From positions 1 through 64,000 of the forward strand of contig JAUWNJ010000004.1 in the NCBI GenBank assembly GCA_030612725.1: 64,000 nucleotides of DNA. Direction: 5' to 3'. Shown one piece after another: positions 1 through 9,732 of this stretch. Position numbers and translations under genes: made by a program. The notes under the pieces were generated by a model. That model made no database searches, was not told the DNA's origin, and saw nothing but the letters and a program-made list of their open reading frames with translations. The DNA comes from Planctomycetales bacterium. GTDB lineage: Bacteria; Planctomycetota; Phycisphaerae; SM23-33. Numbering within the stretch: position 1 is the first letter of the stretch; each line of letters begins with the position of its first letter.

Positions 1-281
1 GGGCCCGTTCGCCGCTATCTCACCGAGGACCACGCACAGGGACTCGGAGGCAGCGACACGAAATCCGCGGTGAACGCCACGCGCCAGCCAGCCGGTGACC
101 ATGGGAGGTCCGCGGGACAAAGGAACCCGCCATTCAGCGGAAGGATGTTCGGTATCTCCATCGTAGGGGCAGCACGGTGTGGATCGAATTGTAAAGAAAG
201 AGAGGGAGGGAAGAAAAAAATCCCCCGGCGGAGACCAGCCGACGCGGTCCCCAACCGTAGGATTCTATATACTAGCGGTAT
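1..281. other. window start, no gene recognised
   Basis: No convincing gene was found in these bases. Open frames exist on both strands but none shows a ribosome binding site, a recognisable domain or a partner in the neighbouring operon. The purine-rich run around 195-222 lies about 60 bases past the stop of the adjoining minus-strand gene. Confidence 0.4.
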
Positions 282-2333
282 CTACCAGCGATCGCGCCCG
301 CCGCCGCCGCCGCCGCCGCCGCCACCGCCGCCACCGCCGCCGCCTTTCTTTTTACGCCGGCGTTTTTCCTTCTGGAGGGCATCGACCAACTCTTCCAGGC
401 TCTTCTCGATCCCCTTCTGCACTGATTGCGTCAACGGACCTGCCTTTTTTCTCGCCAGCAGGTTCTGGACATTCGTCAGGTCTTCGCAGACCTCTTCGAG
501 CACCATCGGGAACACAGCGGTGGTTCCTTCGGCGCGAATCCTGGCGAGAGCGCCATCGACTTTCTTCGCCACTGCGCCCTCTCCGTCGGAAAGTTCAGCC
601 AATTTCAGTATTTGGGTTCTTTGGTATTTATCGCCGTCACGTTTCTCGTAAGTTTGACTTGTTACTTTCGTAAGTTCTTTCTGCCTGGCAAGGGCGTCCT
701 TGAGTATCTGCTCGATCTTGGCGAGCGTTTCCGCTTGTGCCGCCGCCTTGGCCTGTTCAATGGCGCGCTCGAGTTCTTCAGCCGCCTTTTTAAGATCCTC
801 TACGGCTTGACCCTGCTTCTCGCTGGAGGCGGAGGGATCACCCTGACTCATCTTACCGGCTGCTTGTTTCATTGCTCCGGCGGCTTTGGAGACTGATTTC
901 TGTCCGGGTGTCGGTTGACCGTTTTTGGAAGATTTTTTCATGTCCTGTGCTGTTCTACCGGCCTCTTTTGCGGTCGCTTTCTGCGACTCCGCTTGCCTCT
1001 TCTGGTCGGCGTTTTTAGCGGCCTGTTCGAGTTTTTTCGCTAATCTCTCAAGGCGTTCGGCTTCTTTTCGCATTTGCTCCAGAGCCTTTTTCTGCGAACC
1101 TGCTGCGGCCTTTTTGTTCTGCTCGGAGAGACTTTCGGAGGCCTTGCTCATACAACCGGAGGCTTTGTCGAGATTGCTCTTCGAGTCGGAATCGCTTTTG
1201 GAACCCATGCCGGCTTTTTTCTCGGCTGCTTTTACATCTTTTGACAATTCGGACGTATCACCGGCGAGTTTTTTCTGCTTCTTCGCCAGGGATGAGGACT
1301 TGCTCGAAGCGCCCAGTTTGTCGATGGCTTCGGTGAGTTTCTTTTCGGCGGCTTGCAGATCGGCGATCGCCTGTCTCTGGTGGGGGTCGGCGGCGCGGGC
1401 GTTTGTAGCGGCCAGTTTATTCGCGGCTTTGGACATTTCGCCGGATGCGTCGGAAGTGTTCCTGGCGGCACTCCGAGCGGCCTTGGCCGGCGCAGAATCG
1501 CCCCGGCTGATTTTATTCAACTTCTCGATTACCTTATCTGTCCGCTCCTTCAGCATCTTCTGTTTTTCAGAGGCAAGGAGCATCTTTCCCGGTGTAGCCT
1601 TGGTGTTCAGTTCGTTGAGGGCTTTCTCATCCTTTATCAGTTTGCGAATGTCCTTTCTTGCGTCGGAAAGTTCCTCGATTGTCTTATCGGCCGATGGAAG
1701 TTCCTTTGTGCTTTTCAGCGTTTTTTCCTGGCGTTTGATCAGTCCTTCGAGTCTTTTTCCGAGTTGTCTCATTTTCTGGGCGAGTTCTTTTCCCTTGGCA
1801 GCCAGATTGGCGTCTCGCTGATGCTTTTCTGCGCGATCCTTAAGGGCATTGACTTTATTGAGAAAGTTTTGCAACTCTTTGGCGCGTTTGTCTAATGCAT
1901 CGGCGCTCATCGGCGTGTTCTGGAGCGTCGCTAGCACCTTTTTGAGTTTTTCCACAACGCCGGCCTGTTCGGTACCGGCCAGGCTGATCAGACCCTTATT
2001 GAGGCTTGAGATGACCTTGTCCATGTCGTCGTCGATGAATGCTCGCTGGGCCTGATCGACCGCCTGCTTAATTGCACGGGCGGCTTCCGGTTCGCTTTCG
2101 GCCAGGTCGCCGGCCACTCTCAGCATCAACGCGGTCAATCCCTTGAATTGTTCCTTGAGGGACTGTTCCTTGTAGATCAACTCCGTATCGACTTTCTTTT
2201 TGACCTCATCGGTATCCGCCGGTTGGGCCGAAGCGATATTCAGTCCTTCTCCCCCCGCTGCGATAATCAACGACACTCCCAGCAATACTGTCGTTAATCC
2301 TGTAATTCGCTTTGTCTTTATTCTGTTTCTCAT
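282..2333 (-). CDS. exported coiled-coil protein with poly-glycine tail
   Basis: 683 aa. A basic start is followed by a hydrophobic stretch (about residues 13-28), which reads as a signal peptide or anchor. Nearly all the rest is helical, rich in Lys, Ala, Glu and Gln with heptad-like spacing, so a long coiled coil is expected. The C-terminus turns into a basic patch and then about 16 glycines encoded by a CCG/CCA microsatellite at 298-342. Its start overlaps the stop of the upstream gene (ATGA at 2330-2333), so it is translationally coupled as the last gene of the MoxR/VWA operon. No family was recognised; a periplasmic or cell-surface structural role is an inference from composition and context. 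Confidence 0.8.
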   Translation of the reverse strand: MRNRIKTKRITGLTTVLLGVSLIIAAGGEGLNIASAQPADTDEVKKKVDTELIYKEQSLKEQFKGLTALMLRVAGDLAESEPEAARAIKQAVDQAQRAFIDDDMDKVISSLNKGLISLAGTEQAGVVEKLKKVLATLQNTPMSADALDKRAKELQNFLNKVNALKDRAEKHQRDANLAAKGKELAQKMRQLGKRLEGLIKRQEKTLKSTKELPSADKTIEELSDARKDIRKLIKDEKALNELNTKATPGKMLLASEKQKMLKERTDKVIEKLNKISRGDSAPAKAARSAARNTSDASGEMSKAANKLAATNARAADPHQRQAIADLQAAEKKLTEAIDKLGASSKSSSLAKKQKKLAGDTSELSKDVKAAEKKAGMGSKSDSDSKSNLDKASGCMSKASESLSEQNKKAAAGSQKKALEQMRKEAERLERLAKKLEQAAKNADQKRQAESQKATAKEAGRTAQDMKKSSKNGQPTPGQKSVSKAAGAMKQAAGKMSQGDPSASSEKQGQAVEDLKKAAEELERAIEQAKAAAQAETLAKIEQILKDALARQKELTKVTSQTYEKRDGDKYQRTQILKLAELSDGEGAVAKKVDGALARIRAEGTTAVFPMVLEEVCEDLTNVQNLLARKKAGPLTQSVQKGIEKSLEELVDALQKEKRRRKKKGGGGGGGGGGGGGGGGRDRW
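298..347. repeat. CCG trinucleotide microsatellite
   Basis: A run of CCG units with a few CCA interruptions lies inside the 3' end of the coiled-coil gene and encodes its poly-glycine tail. Such tracts change length easily in replication and in assembly, so the exact glycine count should not be trusted. Confidence 0.9.
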
Positions 2334-4576
2334 TTTTCCTTCTCCGGTTTCTCCGGTGCGTCAAATACTGTTCCAGTCTCTTTTTCCGCCTTCTTGCGAA
2401 TTTCTTCGAGTATTCTCGTCCCTGCCTCAATTATCACTTTCAGGTGGTTTTCCAGTTCCTGACGCCTTATACCCTGTTGCATCTCTTCGAGTATCCTCTC
2501 CAATTCAGTATAAAACCCGTCAAGCGTCTTTGTGGCGCCGGCAGTAATTCGCCCTACAGTCGCCGCACCGGTTTCTTTAGACGCACGAGTCAGTTCTGCG
2601 CCGAGATTAATCATGGAATTTTTGGAAATTTCCAGAAGAGGCTGGATGATCTTCGCCGACAGGCGTTGTTTCTCCGCCTGCGAACCCACGCGATTGTAAT
2701 TCATTTCGTCGAGGACATCGCTGAGTTTCTGTGCTGCTGTGGCGCACTGTGCCGCTATCTGCCTCTGGGCCATACCGGCGACACTCAGCCCCCGTCGAAC
2801 CTCCGCGTCCAGACCCGTCGAAATAAGCCTGTCGCCGGTAGCGCGCACTTTGTCTTTTACCTGTCCCTGAAGCATGACGGTACCGATGAATTCCTGGCTG
2901 ATCTCCCTTTGAATGCGAACCAGTTCCGACATCAATTCCTGTTCTGATACGATTTTGAATGCCTGGACAAGGCTTTTGCTTGTATTGGGACCCCCGAATG
3001 ATTCCGGCATGGTATCGCGGACGACCGTATGTATGCGAACCAGTGAGCCGATCTTCAGTTTCATCGGTTCGAGGTCCAGTTCGTAAGTAACGCGGACTTC
3101 CCGGAGGAACGGCGCATCCGGTACGTTCGGGACGGCTATTTTCTTCATCGCCGAAGCCGGAGCCGTTGTCGTCTTTGAAGGCGTTACGACCGTTACGCAC
3201 ACGTCGAACCCCGCAACGCCGCAATCGTCTTGGCCCCGGATAATCAGCGGTATCAGCGCCTTGGCGGTAACGTCGGCCCGGACACCGGTGCGATTCATGC
3301 TCACCGAAGGTGGCCGGTCAAGGTCGATGCGTATGGCGTACGTCGCGCCGTGTTCGTTCGTTATCCCTTCGGTGTCGGTAAGTTCAAACTGCAATTTCAT
3401 AGAGGACTTTTTCGTGCGTTCCGGAAGATAAAAGTGTCCGGCGATCCCCTTCAGACCGGTCTTGACGTTTCGTTCGGACGTGTTACCGGCGCTGACAAGC
3501 CGTAAAGGCGTTTCAACTTCCTTACCGTCAAGCAGCAATCGTGCGCCGGCCAATGGTTTGTTGGCCCTACCCCACAGGGAAACGCGACTTCCCGGAGGAA
3601 CGGCCAGCACGCCTCGCTCAAACTCGATTAGACCCTGCGGACGATTCATGTAGGCCGGATAATCAATCGTGAACCTGACGTCCAGAAGTTCCGGTGGATC
3701 CACCACCTTTACATGGCAATCTCTGGTCCTGTCGTCATTTCCCGTTACGTAGAATTCAAACGGTTCCGCCACGTTACTGAAGTTTTTTACATAGATATTT
3801 CCGTCCGGGCCTGCGCCGGTTACATTTTCGCCCGTCGTGCCCAGTCCCGGAAAGTCCATGTGAAAAGTAACGTCCTTCGGTACGACATGATCGATATTGG
3901 CCTTGACCGTTATGTTCAGGCTTCTTCCGCGAATAACCCTGAAGAGTAACTTACCGTCCACTTCCCGTCCGCCCTCAATGCTCAGGTACGTTTCCTGAGG
4001 CCAGGCGATATCCGCAAAAAGGACGTTGCGCTGGAACCACAGGCTCATCACCTGCGAATAGCAGACGCTGTACAGCGCCAGAATGACCAGCGCCGCCGCC
4101 GGTATAGACATTCGTTTCCATGTTCGTTTCGATTCTACCGGTCCGTTCGCTTCCAGATTTTCCATCAATTCACCGGCCTGGTCCGCCACTTTTTTGATCA
4201 ATACTTCCGACGCGCCCAGGCGGGTCTGATCGTGGGCAGCGAACTGCAACGTGCTGATGAGACGGTCGTCGAGCGCGCCGTAATGGTTTTCCAGCACCAG
4301 CGCCAATTCTTCTTCGCCCATTGGAACGCGAAGCGGTCGCAGACCGAACCGCCACACGACGTATGCAATTCCACCAATCGCCAGAAGCACAATCAGCCCT
4401 CGTTGAGCGCGGTCCATGTGCAGTGCGTAGTCGATCCCCAGCGTCAGGAAAATCCCCGCCACCAGCGCCAGGACTATCCACACCAGGGCGTTACCGAAAA
4501 GATTCGCCCGAAGCGACCATTTCAGCGAATTCAACTTCGCGCGAATACCACCGGTTACAAGATCATCGAATACCAT
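2330..4576 (-). CDS. large membrane-anchored protein, DUF4175-like
   Basis: 748 aa from the ATG at 4576, preceded by a GAAGGGAAG-type ribosome binding site; a longer in-frame start at 4618 lies in a repeat array and was rejected. Two or three transmembrane helices lie in the N-terminal 170 residues (around residues 26-46, 55-75 and 150-170). A long extracytoplasmic region with beta-rich segments follows, then a helical C-terminal third ending in Lys and Glu. The layout resembles the DUF4175-type proteins seen in bacterial VWA/MoxR clusters. It sits between the large VWA protein and the coiled-coil protein and overlaps the latter by 4 bases, so it probably belongs to the same envelope complex. 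Confidence 0.75.
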   Translation of the reverse strand: MVFDDLVTGGIRAKLNSLKWSLRANLFGNALVWIVLALVAGIFLTLGIDYALHMDRAQRGLIVLLAIGGIAYVVWRFGLRPLRVPMGEEELALVLENHYGALDDRLISTLQFAAHDQTRLGASEVLIKKVADQAGELMENLEANGPVESKRTWKRMSIPAAALVILALYSVCYSQVMSLWFQRNVLFADIAWPQETYLSIEGGREVDGKLLFRVIRGRSLNITVKANIDHVVPKDVTFHMDFPGLGTTGENVTGAGPDGNIYVKNFSNVAEPFEFYVTGNDDRTRDCHVKVVDPPELLDVRFTIDYPAYMNRPQGLIEFERGVLAVPPGSRVSLWGRANKPLAGARLLLDGKEVETPLRLVSAGNTSERNVKTGLKGIAGHFYLPERTKKSSMKLQFELTDTEGITNEHGATYAIRIDLDRPPSVSMNRTGVRADVTAKALIPLIIRGQDDCGVAGFDVCVTVVTPSKTTTAPASAMKKIAVPNVPDAPFLREVRVTYELDLEPMKLKIGSLVRIHTVVRDTMPESFGGPNTSKSLVQAFKIVSEQELMSELVRIQREISQEFIGTVMLQGQVKDKVRATGDRLISTGLDAEVRRGLSVAGMAQRQIAAQCATAAQKLSDVLDEMNYNRVGSQAEKQRLSAKIIQPLLEISKNSMINLGAELTRASKETGAATVGRITAGATKTLDGFYTELERILEEMQQGIRRQELENHLKVIIEAGTRILEEIRKKAEKETGTVFDAPEKPEKEK

Positions 4577-4594
4577 CAACTTCCCTTCAATTTC

Positions 4595-4621
4595 CAATTG
4601 GCAATTGCCAATTGCCAATTG
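4595..4621. repeat. heptamer array (CAATTGC)n
   Basis: Three to four copies of a 7-bp unit (CAATTGC/CAATTGG) lie between the stop codon of the VWA/GATase-like gene (4622-4624) and the start of the DUF4175-like gene (4576). On the minus strand the array begins directly after the TAA stop. Confidence 0.85.
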
Positions 4622-7177
4622 TTAAGTCATATTGTTTTTCTTTCGCAGTATCCATTCAGCCGCCAGCAGCATCACAATCAATATGATTGCCAGCGGAACG
4701 TCCCAAAGTTCGTGGGGAACGTCATTGAAGACGGTCATCTTTCCGTGCGGAATCAACTTTGTCAGGCGGTCGCTTTCGTGGACCATCATAAAACGCTTAC
4801 CCGAAGCGATGCTCTTGAGTGTGGAAGGATCGGCTTCGGGATGGATGAATTCTTCCCTCGGGAGCGTTACGGTAATCGTTTTACCGGCCACTTCGTCCTT
4901 ATAGGACGGATCGTCCTTCATTGCCGTAAGTTCGAAAGTCCCGACTTCCTTAAGCGGTATAAGCGCTTCGTAGCGCCCGCTGATTTTTTTTCTGGCGTCG
5001 CGTATGAGTGTTATGGTCTGAACTGCACCGGTAGTGGTTTCGACCATGTCCACCCTGAACTCGTCTTTCGCCAGCGGTTTATAAGTGCGATCGTAGGCTT
5101 CGACCCTGATTTTCATCTCTTCGCCCACGGCGAAGCAGTCGGCGCCGGTGGTAATAATGATGCGTTTTTTCTGAAGTCGTCCCGCCGCCAGGAAGTCCAC
5201 CACGTTAGACCAGAACTTCTGGTAAAACATCCCGTCCTCGACAGCCTGCCATCTCCAGGTTTCGTCGGTCCCGAAGTACAGGGAACGCCCTTTACCGTAG
5301 TACTGCACGGCAATGAGCGGAGTTGGTTCGCCGTCGGAACCCGACATGCGATCGGTCGGGTCGCTGCTGACGGTCAATGCCGAGGCAAGAGGCTTCAGGG
5401 AAACAACCGGGTGCGTCCAGTACGCGCCCGGAAGAATTTCCCAGATGGACTCACTCTCCTCCGGGCGCCGTCCCCCCAGGCGTGTTGCAGGATGCTCAAG
5501 CCCCAATGCCGTCGGGGCCATACGCCATGCGGTCGGCTGACCGCTGATGATGCGATGGGCGATATCACCCGACCGCTGACCGAGAACCACAGGAAGCAAC
5601 GCCGAAAGCGGTTTGAATGGACCGCTACCGGTAAGAATCCTGTCGCTGTTCTTGTTGGAGGCGATGTAGCACAACCCGCCATGATGGTCTGAAACAAAAC
5701 TCTCCAGCATACCCACAAACTGCCCGTCAAAACCGTCCTTCGTATAGGCGGGGTCGTAGAGAATTACAGTGTCGTAATTGAACAGTTCCTTGCGGGTGCG
5801 AGGTAGTTGCTTGAGTCTCATCTTCTCGCTGGAGGCTTCCTGGTTGAATTTCGCCTCGGCGTCCTGCTGCCAGATGCTGAAGGCGTATCGGTCCGGGTTG
5901 TGATGGAGAAAAGCACGTAAACGCTGAAACTCCCATCCCGCGTCCCCGCTGACAAAGAGAATCTTTATCTTCTCTTCGGAGACCCGTATCTTCGTCGTGG
6001 CTGCGTTATCTTCATCGGAAAACTCGCCGGCAAGAGGTTTGACCTCCACCTTGTAGAAAAATTCGCCCAGTTTGTTGGCCTTGGGCACTACCAGCGTTAC
6101 TTCCTGCGCTTCGCTACGGGTCGAACCGGCAGCCCCGGAAAGAGTTACCTGCTCGGTTATGCCCGTATCGGTCCAGTCTTCTTTGGTTACAAGTCTGCGG
6201 AGCAGGTGTATTTTCACGTCCAGACCGGCACAATTGCGATTGGACATATATGCTTTCATCTCGATTGCCGAACCTTTGCGGACTTCGGCAGGGGCCTGCA
6301 AACGCACCATCGCTATATTCTGAGGCGGAACCGGATCGCCCACGCTGACGCCAAAGACGGGGATTCCGCGCTGGCGAACATAATCACGAGCGGCATTGAG
6401 GCGATTACCGGATTCGCTCCCTGTGGTTGGCTGACCGTCGCTGATCATGACGATCCCTGCCACTCGCCGACCCTCAAGGCGGTCTGTAACGTCGCGCAAA
6501 GCGGCTGCGAGATTCGTTTCGTACCCACTGGCGGAAAGACTCCCGAGGGCGGCGATTATCTGCTCTTGCGCCTCGGTCTGACGTTCAGTATCATCCCCCG
6601 CCACTTTAATTTGTCCGATCTGGAGAGCGTACTTGGCCTCATTTGTATCGCCGCCCGGCTGGGACGTGGAAAACCGCACCAGCACCAGCGGATGGTCCTT
6701 CGCCAACTCGGCCAGCGGGCCGCCCTGGCGGGTGAGTATCCGACGGACAATTTCCGTGCGGTTCAGTGAGGCCAATTCATCCTGACTGACGCCGAGTTTC
6801 TCTGCCAGGTCGTTGCGAAGCGATGCGTCGGCGTAACGGTCCTTCAGCGACATCGACAGGCTGTCATCGACAAGCACGACAACGGTGGAATAAAGGTCTT
6901 TTTTGTATCGCAGGGTCAGTCCGGGCTGAAACAGCAAGGCGAAGATGAGCACGATCACCGTTATACGAATTGCGGCAATGGTCATCTTGGTGCGACGGCG
7001 CGTATCGCCTTCCCGCAGGTAGCAGGCTATTGTCAAAACTACCAAAGCCGCAAACACGACGAACAACCCCAGGATAACCCAGTTGTTGTACTCAGCGGCG
7101 AAATTCGGCGACCAACTATCAGCGCCGGCGAGTTTCCCGCTCTTCAACTGCAACAGCCATTCAAGAAATCGTTTCAT
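4622..7177 (-). CDS. VWA domain membrane protein with GATase-like domain
   Basis: 851 aa. Two N-terminal transmembrane helices (about residues 33-52 and 66-86) are followed by a von Willebrand A domain whose metal site motif DDSLS fits the DxSxS MIDAS pattern. A second folded region contains FVSGDAGWEFQ and a long segment typical of class I glutamine amidotransferase-like folds. One transmembrane helix lies just before the basic C-terminus. This architecture is well known in Planctomycetota beside MoxR and DUF58 genes. Known family role: VWA proteins act with MoxR AAA ATPases as metal-dependent adaptors. What this complex assembles is unknown. Confidence 0.85.
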   Translation of the reverse strand: MKRFLEWLLQLKSGKLAGADSWSPNFAAEYNNWVILGLFVVFAALVVLTIACYLREGDTRRRTKMTIAAIRITVIVLIFALLFQPGLTLRYKKDLYSTVVVLVDDSLSMSLKDRYADASLRNDLAEKLGVSQDELASLNRTEIVRRILTRQGGPLAELAKDHPLVLVRFSTSQPGGDTNEAKYALQIGQIKVAGDDTERQTEAQEQIIAALGSLSASGYETNLAAALRDVTDRLEGRRVAGIVMISDGQPTTGSESGNRLNAARDYVRQRGIPVFGVSVGDPVPPQNIAMVRLQAPAEVRKGSAIEMKAYMSNRNCAGLDVKIHLLRRLVTKEDWTDTGITEQVTLSGAAGSTRSEAQEVTLVVPKANKLGEFFYKVEVKPLAGEFSDEDNAATTKIRVSEEKIKILFVSGDAGWEFQRLRAFLHHNPDRYAFSIWQQDAEAKFNQEASSEKMRLKQLPRTRKELFNYDTVILYDPAYTKDGFDGQFVGMLESFVSDHHGGLCYIASNKNSDRILTGSGPFKPLSALLPVVLGQRSGDIAHRIISGQPTAWRMAPTALGLEHPATRLGGRRPEESESIWEILPGAYWTHPVVSLKPLASALTVSSDPTDRMSGSDGEPTPLIAVQYYGKGRSLYFGTDETWRWQAVEDGMFYQKFWSNVVDFLAAGRLQKKRIIITTGADCFAVGEEMKIRVEAYDRTYKPLAKDEFRVDMVETTTGAVQTITLIRDARKKISGRYEALIPLKEVGTFELTAMKDDPSYKDEVAGKTITVTLPREEFIHPEADPSTLKSIASGKRFMMVHESDRLTKLIPHGKMTVFNDVPHELWDVPLAIILIVMLLAAEWILRKKNNMT

Positions 7178-7192
7178 AATTTGTCCCGGTAA

Positions 7193-7275
7193 TTAGCAAT
7201 CAGCAGTCAGCAATCAGCGTTCAGCAATTGGTAATTCGTTTTTTTCTAGTCCCTAGTCCCAAGTCCCTGGTCCCT
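7193..7275. repeat. two heptamer arrays between VWA genes
   Basis: One array is built on CAATCAG/CAGTCAG/CAATCAG units (7195-7231) and a second on AGTCCCT/AAGTCCC units (7247-7275). On the minus strand the second array reads TAGGGAC repeats, and the TAG stop codon of the BatA-type gene (7274-7276) lies inside it. Confidence 0.85.
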
Positions 7276-9538
7276 ATCTTTTATAATGTCCGAACCGTTG
7301 TCCGAGGAAGACTTCCGCAGCCAGGATAAGCAGCATAACCGCCAGCGCCGCTTTCCAGTATTCCTGCCCCTTTGCCGCGGTGGCCGATTCGGCATCGGCG
7401 GTGGTGAGGCAATTGTGATAGTCAAAATCCATGGGTATCTGCCCACGCAATTGCTTCTCTGTGATTCTTTCCAAACGTCCTTCAATCGGGTCCGTGTTCC
7501 TGGCAAAGAGCACGGTCTTTTCTTCATCCCCCAGGCTCATATTCAGTTGATATATCCCCATGTGTCGCGGGTTCTTATATGTGATGATTCGACGGGTATC
7601 GAGCCTCTGACCCTCCAGCGTAATCACAGCCTGGACGGGGAATGCGGGCGTCTTCAGCGTCGCCTTCGCCGCCATCATCCCGGCAGTAACCGTGTAATCA
7701 ATCTGCCGGGACACCGTGGCGGTAAATTCACGCCCCGCCCGACGTGACAGGTGCTCGATCATGTCGTTGATGAATGAAAGGTACGTCAGGTCCTTAGGCC
7801 AATCGGTCCATTCCTTGTCGGCAGAGGTGCAAATCATCATAATCTCGCCCCGACCATAAGACCTCGCCACGATTGCCGGGGTGTGCTGCGACGTGGTATC
7901 GGTGTTGTCGAATCTCGCCAGGATACGCACCGCGCCGACCTCGGCAGAAGCCTCAGGCAGACCGGACTGCATAATCGGCGTATAAGCGTAAAAACGCACC
8001 AGTCTCGTGAACTCACTTCGCTCGCCCTGGAACGTCCGCATAACAGATTCATTGGCGATGCTGCGCGGATTGAAGCGGACGAATTTCTTTTTCTTGCGGG
8101 CATCACCGGCAGGAGCGTCGATTTGTATCGGGCACAGGCCTTTTCCACGGTCGTAGAACGGGCCGTTATAGAAGGTTGGATTGACGCGGTCGCCTGTGAA
8201 TATCGCAAGTCCGCCCCCGCTGCGAACGTACTTGCTCAGCGCGTTCAGTTGCCCGTAGCCGCTGGTGCCGTCAAGTCCGACCGACAGAGGGAACTCGCCG
8301 ACGTTGGCAAGAATTACAACGTCGTACGCATTGAAGTTCACTTCCGCCAGGTGATCGACGGAGATTACATCGGGCCTGTTGCCGTAATGCCCGTCGCCGG
8401 TCGGGTCCATCGCAAAAGCAAGGAAGAAAGATTCGCCGTTGACCGGCGAACTGAGGTCCGGTTCGCCGTCAACGATAAGCACTTTTCTGGCATCGCGGAC
8501 ATCCAGCGCCAGGTAAGCGGTGTTATCCCCGGCAAGATTGTCGGCGGGGAGATGCGCCTCGATAACCGCGGGTCCGGCACTGGAAAAAGTATAGGCGATA
8601 TGTGCCGATTCGGTCTGACCCGGATCAATTGATTTGATCGTTCGCGCGGGGAGGGCTACTTCCGGCGAGTCCTGCGACCGGACGACAAACTTCACCGTAA
8701 CATTTTCCGCTCGCTCCGTACCGTTGTTTCGCACACGCAATTGCACCTTAATCGGCACCGACGCAATGGCCAATTTGTCCAGCATCTGAATATCGACAAC
8801 CGTCAGGTTCCCTGCCGCGGCTGCGCCGTAGTTCATCAGCACTAATTCAACGTCCGCATCGGCGAGGCTTCTGAACTCTCTGCGAGCGTCTTCTATCATG
8901 CCGCCCGACGAGTAATCGTGCCGCCGGAAGTCGCTGAGTATGTAAAGACGCTTCCCGGTCTTGGTTTCCTTGAACATCTCCACCGCCGTCTCGATGGCAC
9001 GGTGCAGTTGCGTTGTCGTATCGGACGGCTTGAGCGACTTGACTTTTCCGATAAGAGTTTCAGGATCGGACAGGAAACCCAACGGAAAAAGCGCCTCCGA
9101 CTCTTCCGGCCTGCCGGTAAGCAACACCGCGACTTTATCGGTGGGCGGAACGTCTTCGAGCATGTCGGCCAGGTCGCTGGCCGCTTTGGCCACAGCGGTG
9201 GTGTCGGCCACCTTCTGTCCCATCGAAATGCTGTCGTCGAGGATGAATATATGTGTCATCTGCGCCTTGCTGCTGATCGGGATGACCTGCGTCGGCGAAC
9301 AGCCGATAAACCGTCCGACCGCCAGCGCCAGCAGGAAAATCGCCAGGCAACGCAGCGCAAGAAGGATCAGTTCTTCGATGCGGACACGACGACGGTTCTT
9401 TCGGACCGACTCCAGCAGGAACTTCATCGCCGCCCAGTCGAGAACCTTGAACCGACGACGGTTCAGCAGGTGAATTATGATGGGTACGGACGCTGCCGCC
9501 GCACCACCCCAAAATAAAGCCGGATGTATAAATGGCAT
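7274..9538 (-). CDS. BatA-type VWA domain protein
   Basis: 754 aa. The N-terminus (PALFWGGAAAASVPIIIHLL, then RRRFKVLDWAAMKFL) is the BatA/aerotolerance regulator N-terminal domain, followed by a second helix near residues 60-80. A VWA domain with the DDSIS metal motif follows at about residue 101, then a long extracytoplasmic region with a GATase-like segment, and a C-terminal transmembrane helix before a basic end. The start is supported by GAGGT upstream. It lies between DUF58 and the second VWA gene, the usual order of MoxR operons. Role by family: membrane-bound adaptor or sensor for the MoxR ATPase. Confidence 0.87.
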   Translation of the reverse strand: MPFIHPALFWGGAAAASVPIIIHLLNRRRFKVLDWAAMKFLLESVRKNRRRVRIEELILLALRCLAIFLLALAVGRFIGCSPTQVIPISSKAQMTHIFILDDSISMGQKVADTTAVAKAASDLADMLEDVPPTDKVAVLLTGRPEESEALFPLGFLSDPETLIGKVKSLKPSDTTTQLHRAIETAVEMFKETKTGKRLYILSDFRRHDYSSGGMIEDARREFRSLADADVELVLMNYGAAAAGNLTVVDIQMLDKLAIASVPIKVQLRVRNNGTERAENVTVKFVVRSQDSPEVALPARTIKSIDPGQTESAHIAYTFSSAGPAVIEAHLPADNLAGDNTAYLALDVRDARKVLIVDGEPDLSSPVNGESFFLAFAMDPTGDGHYGNRPDVISVDHLAEVNFNAYDVVILANVGEFPLSVGLDGTSGYGQLNALSKYVRSGGGLAIFTGDRVNPTFYNGPFYDRGKGLCPIQIDAPAGDARKKKKFVRFNPRSIANESVMRTFQGERSEFTRLVRFYAYTPIMQSGLPEASAEVGAVRILARFDNTDTTSQHTPAIVARSYGRGEIMMICTSADKEWTDWPKDLTYLSFINDMIEHLSRRAGREFTATVSRQIDYTVTAGMMAAKATLKTPAFPVQAVITLEGQRLDTRRIITYKNPRHMGIYQLNMSLGDEEKTVLFARNTDPIEGRLERITEKQLRGQIPMDFDYHNCLTTADAESATAAKGQEYWKAALAVMLLILAAEVFLGQRFGHYKR

Positions 9539-9575
9539 ATGTTACCTCGTAACCAATCTGTCAGAGAGACCCAAC

Positions 9576-9728
9576 GGCATTCGGCATTGGGCATCAGGCA
9601 TTGGTGGCACTGAGTTTCTGAAGATTTTTTCCTGTTTGATTCCACGATTCAATAAAATACCGGAACTATGAATACCGGATGCGCAGCAACCCTCGACGAC
9701 CAATGCCAAATGCCGAATGCCGAATGCC
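9576..9728. repeat. GGCATTC heptamer arrays in inverted orientation
   Basis: An array of GGCATTC/GGCATTG units (9576-9604) faces a complementary array of GAATGCC units (9700-9728) across about 95 bases. The two form a long imperfect inverted repeat. On the minus strand the right array begins 5 bases after the stop of the DUF58 gene. The rest of the 194-base spacer shows no gene. Confidence 0.85.
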
Positions 9729-9732
9729 ACAC

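Noticed and set aside
15-254. 79-codon frame on the minus strand at the window edge
   Set aside because: No ribosome binding site, no recognisable motif and an odd composition; most likely noise.
925-1821. 298-codon plus-strand frame
   Set aside because: Mirror of the Lys/Ala-rich coiled-coil gene; composition rich in Ser, Phe and Ala reflects the reverse codons.
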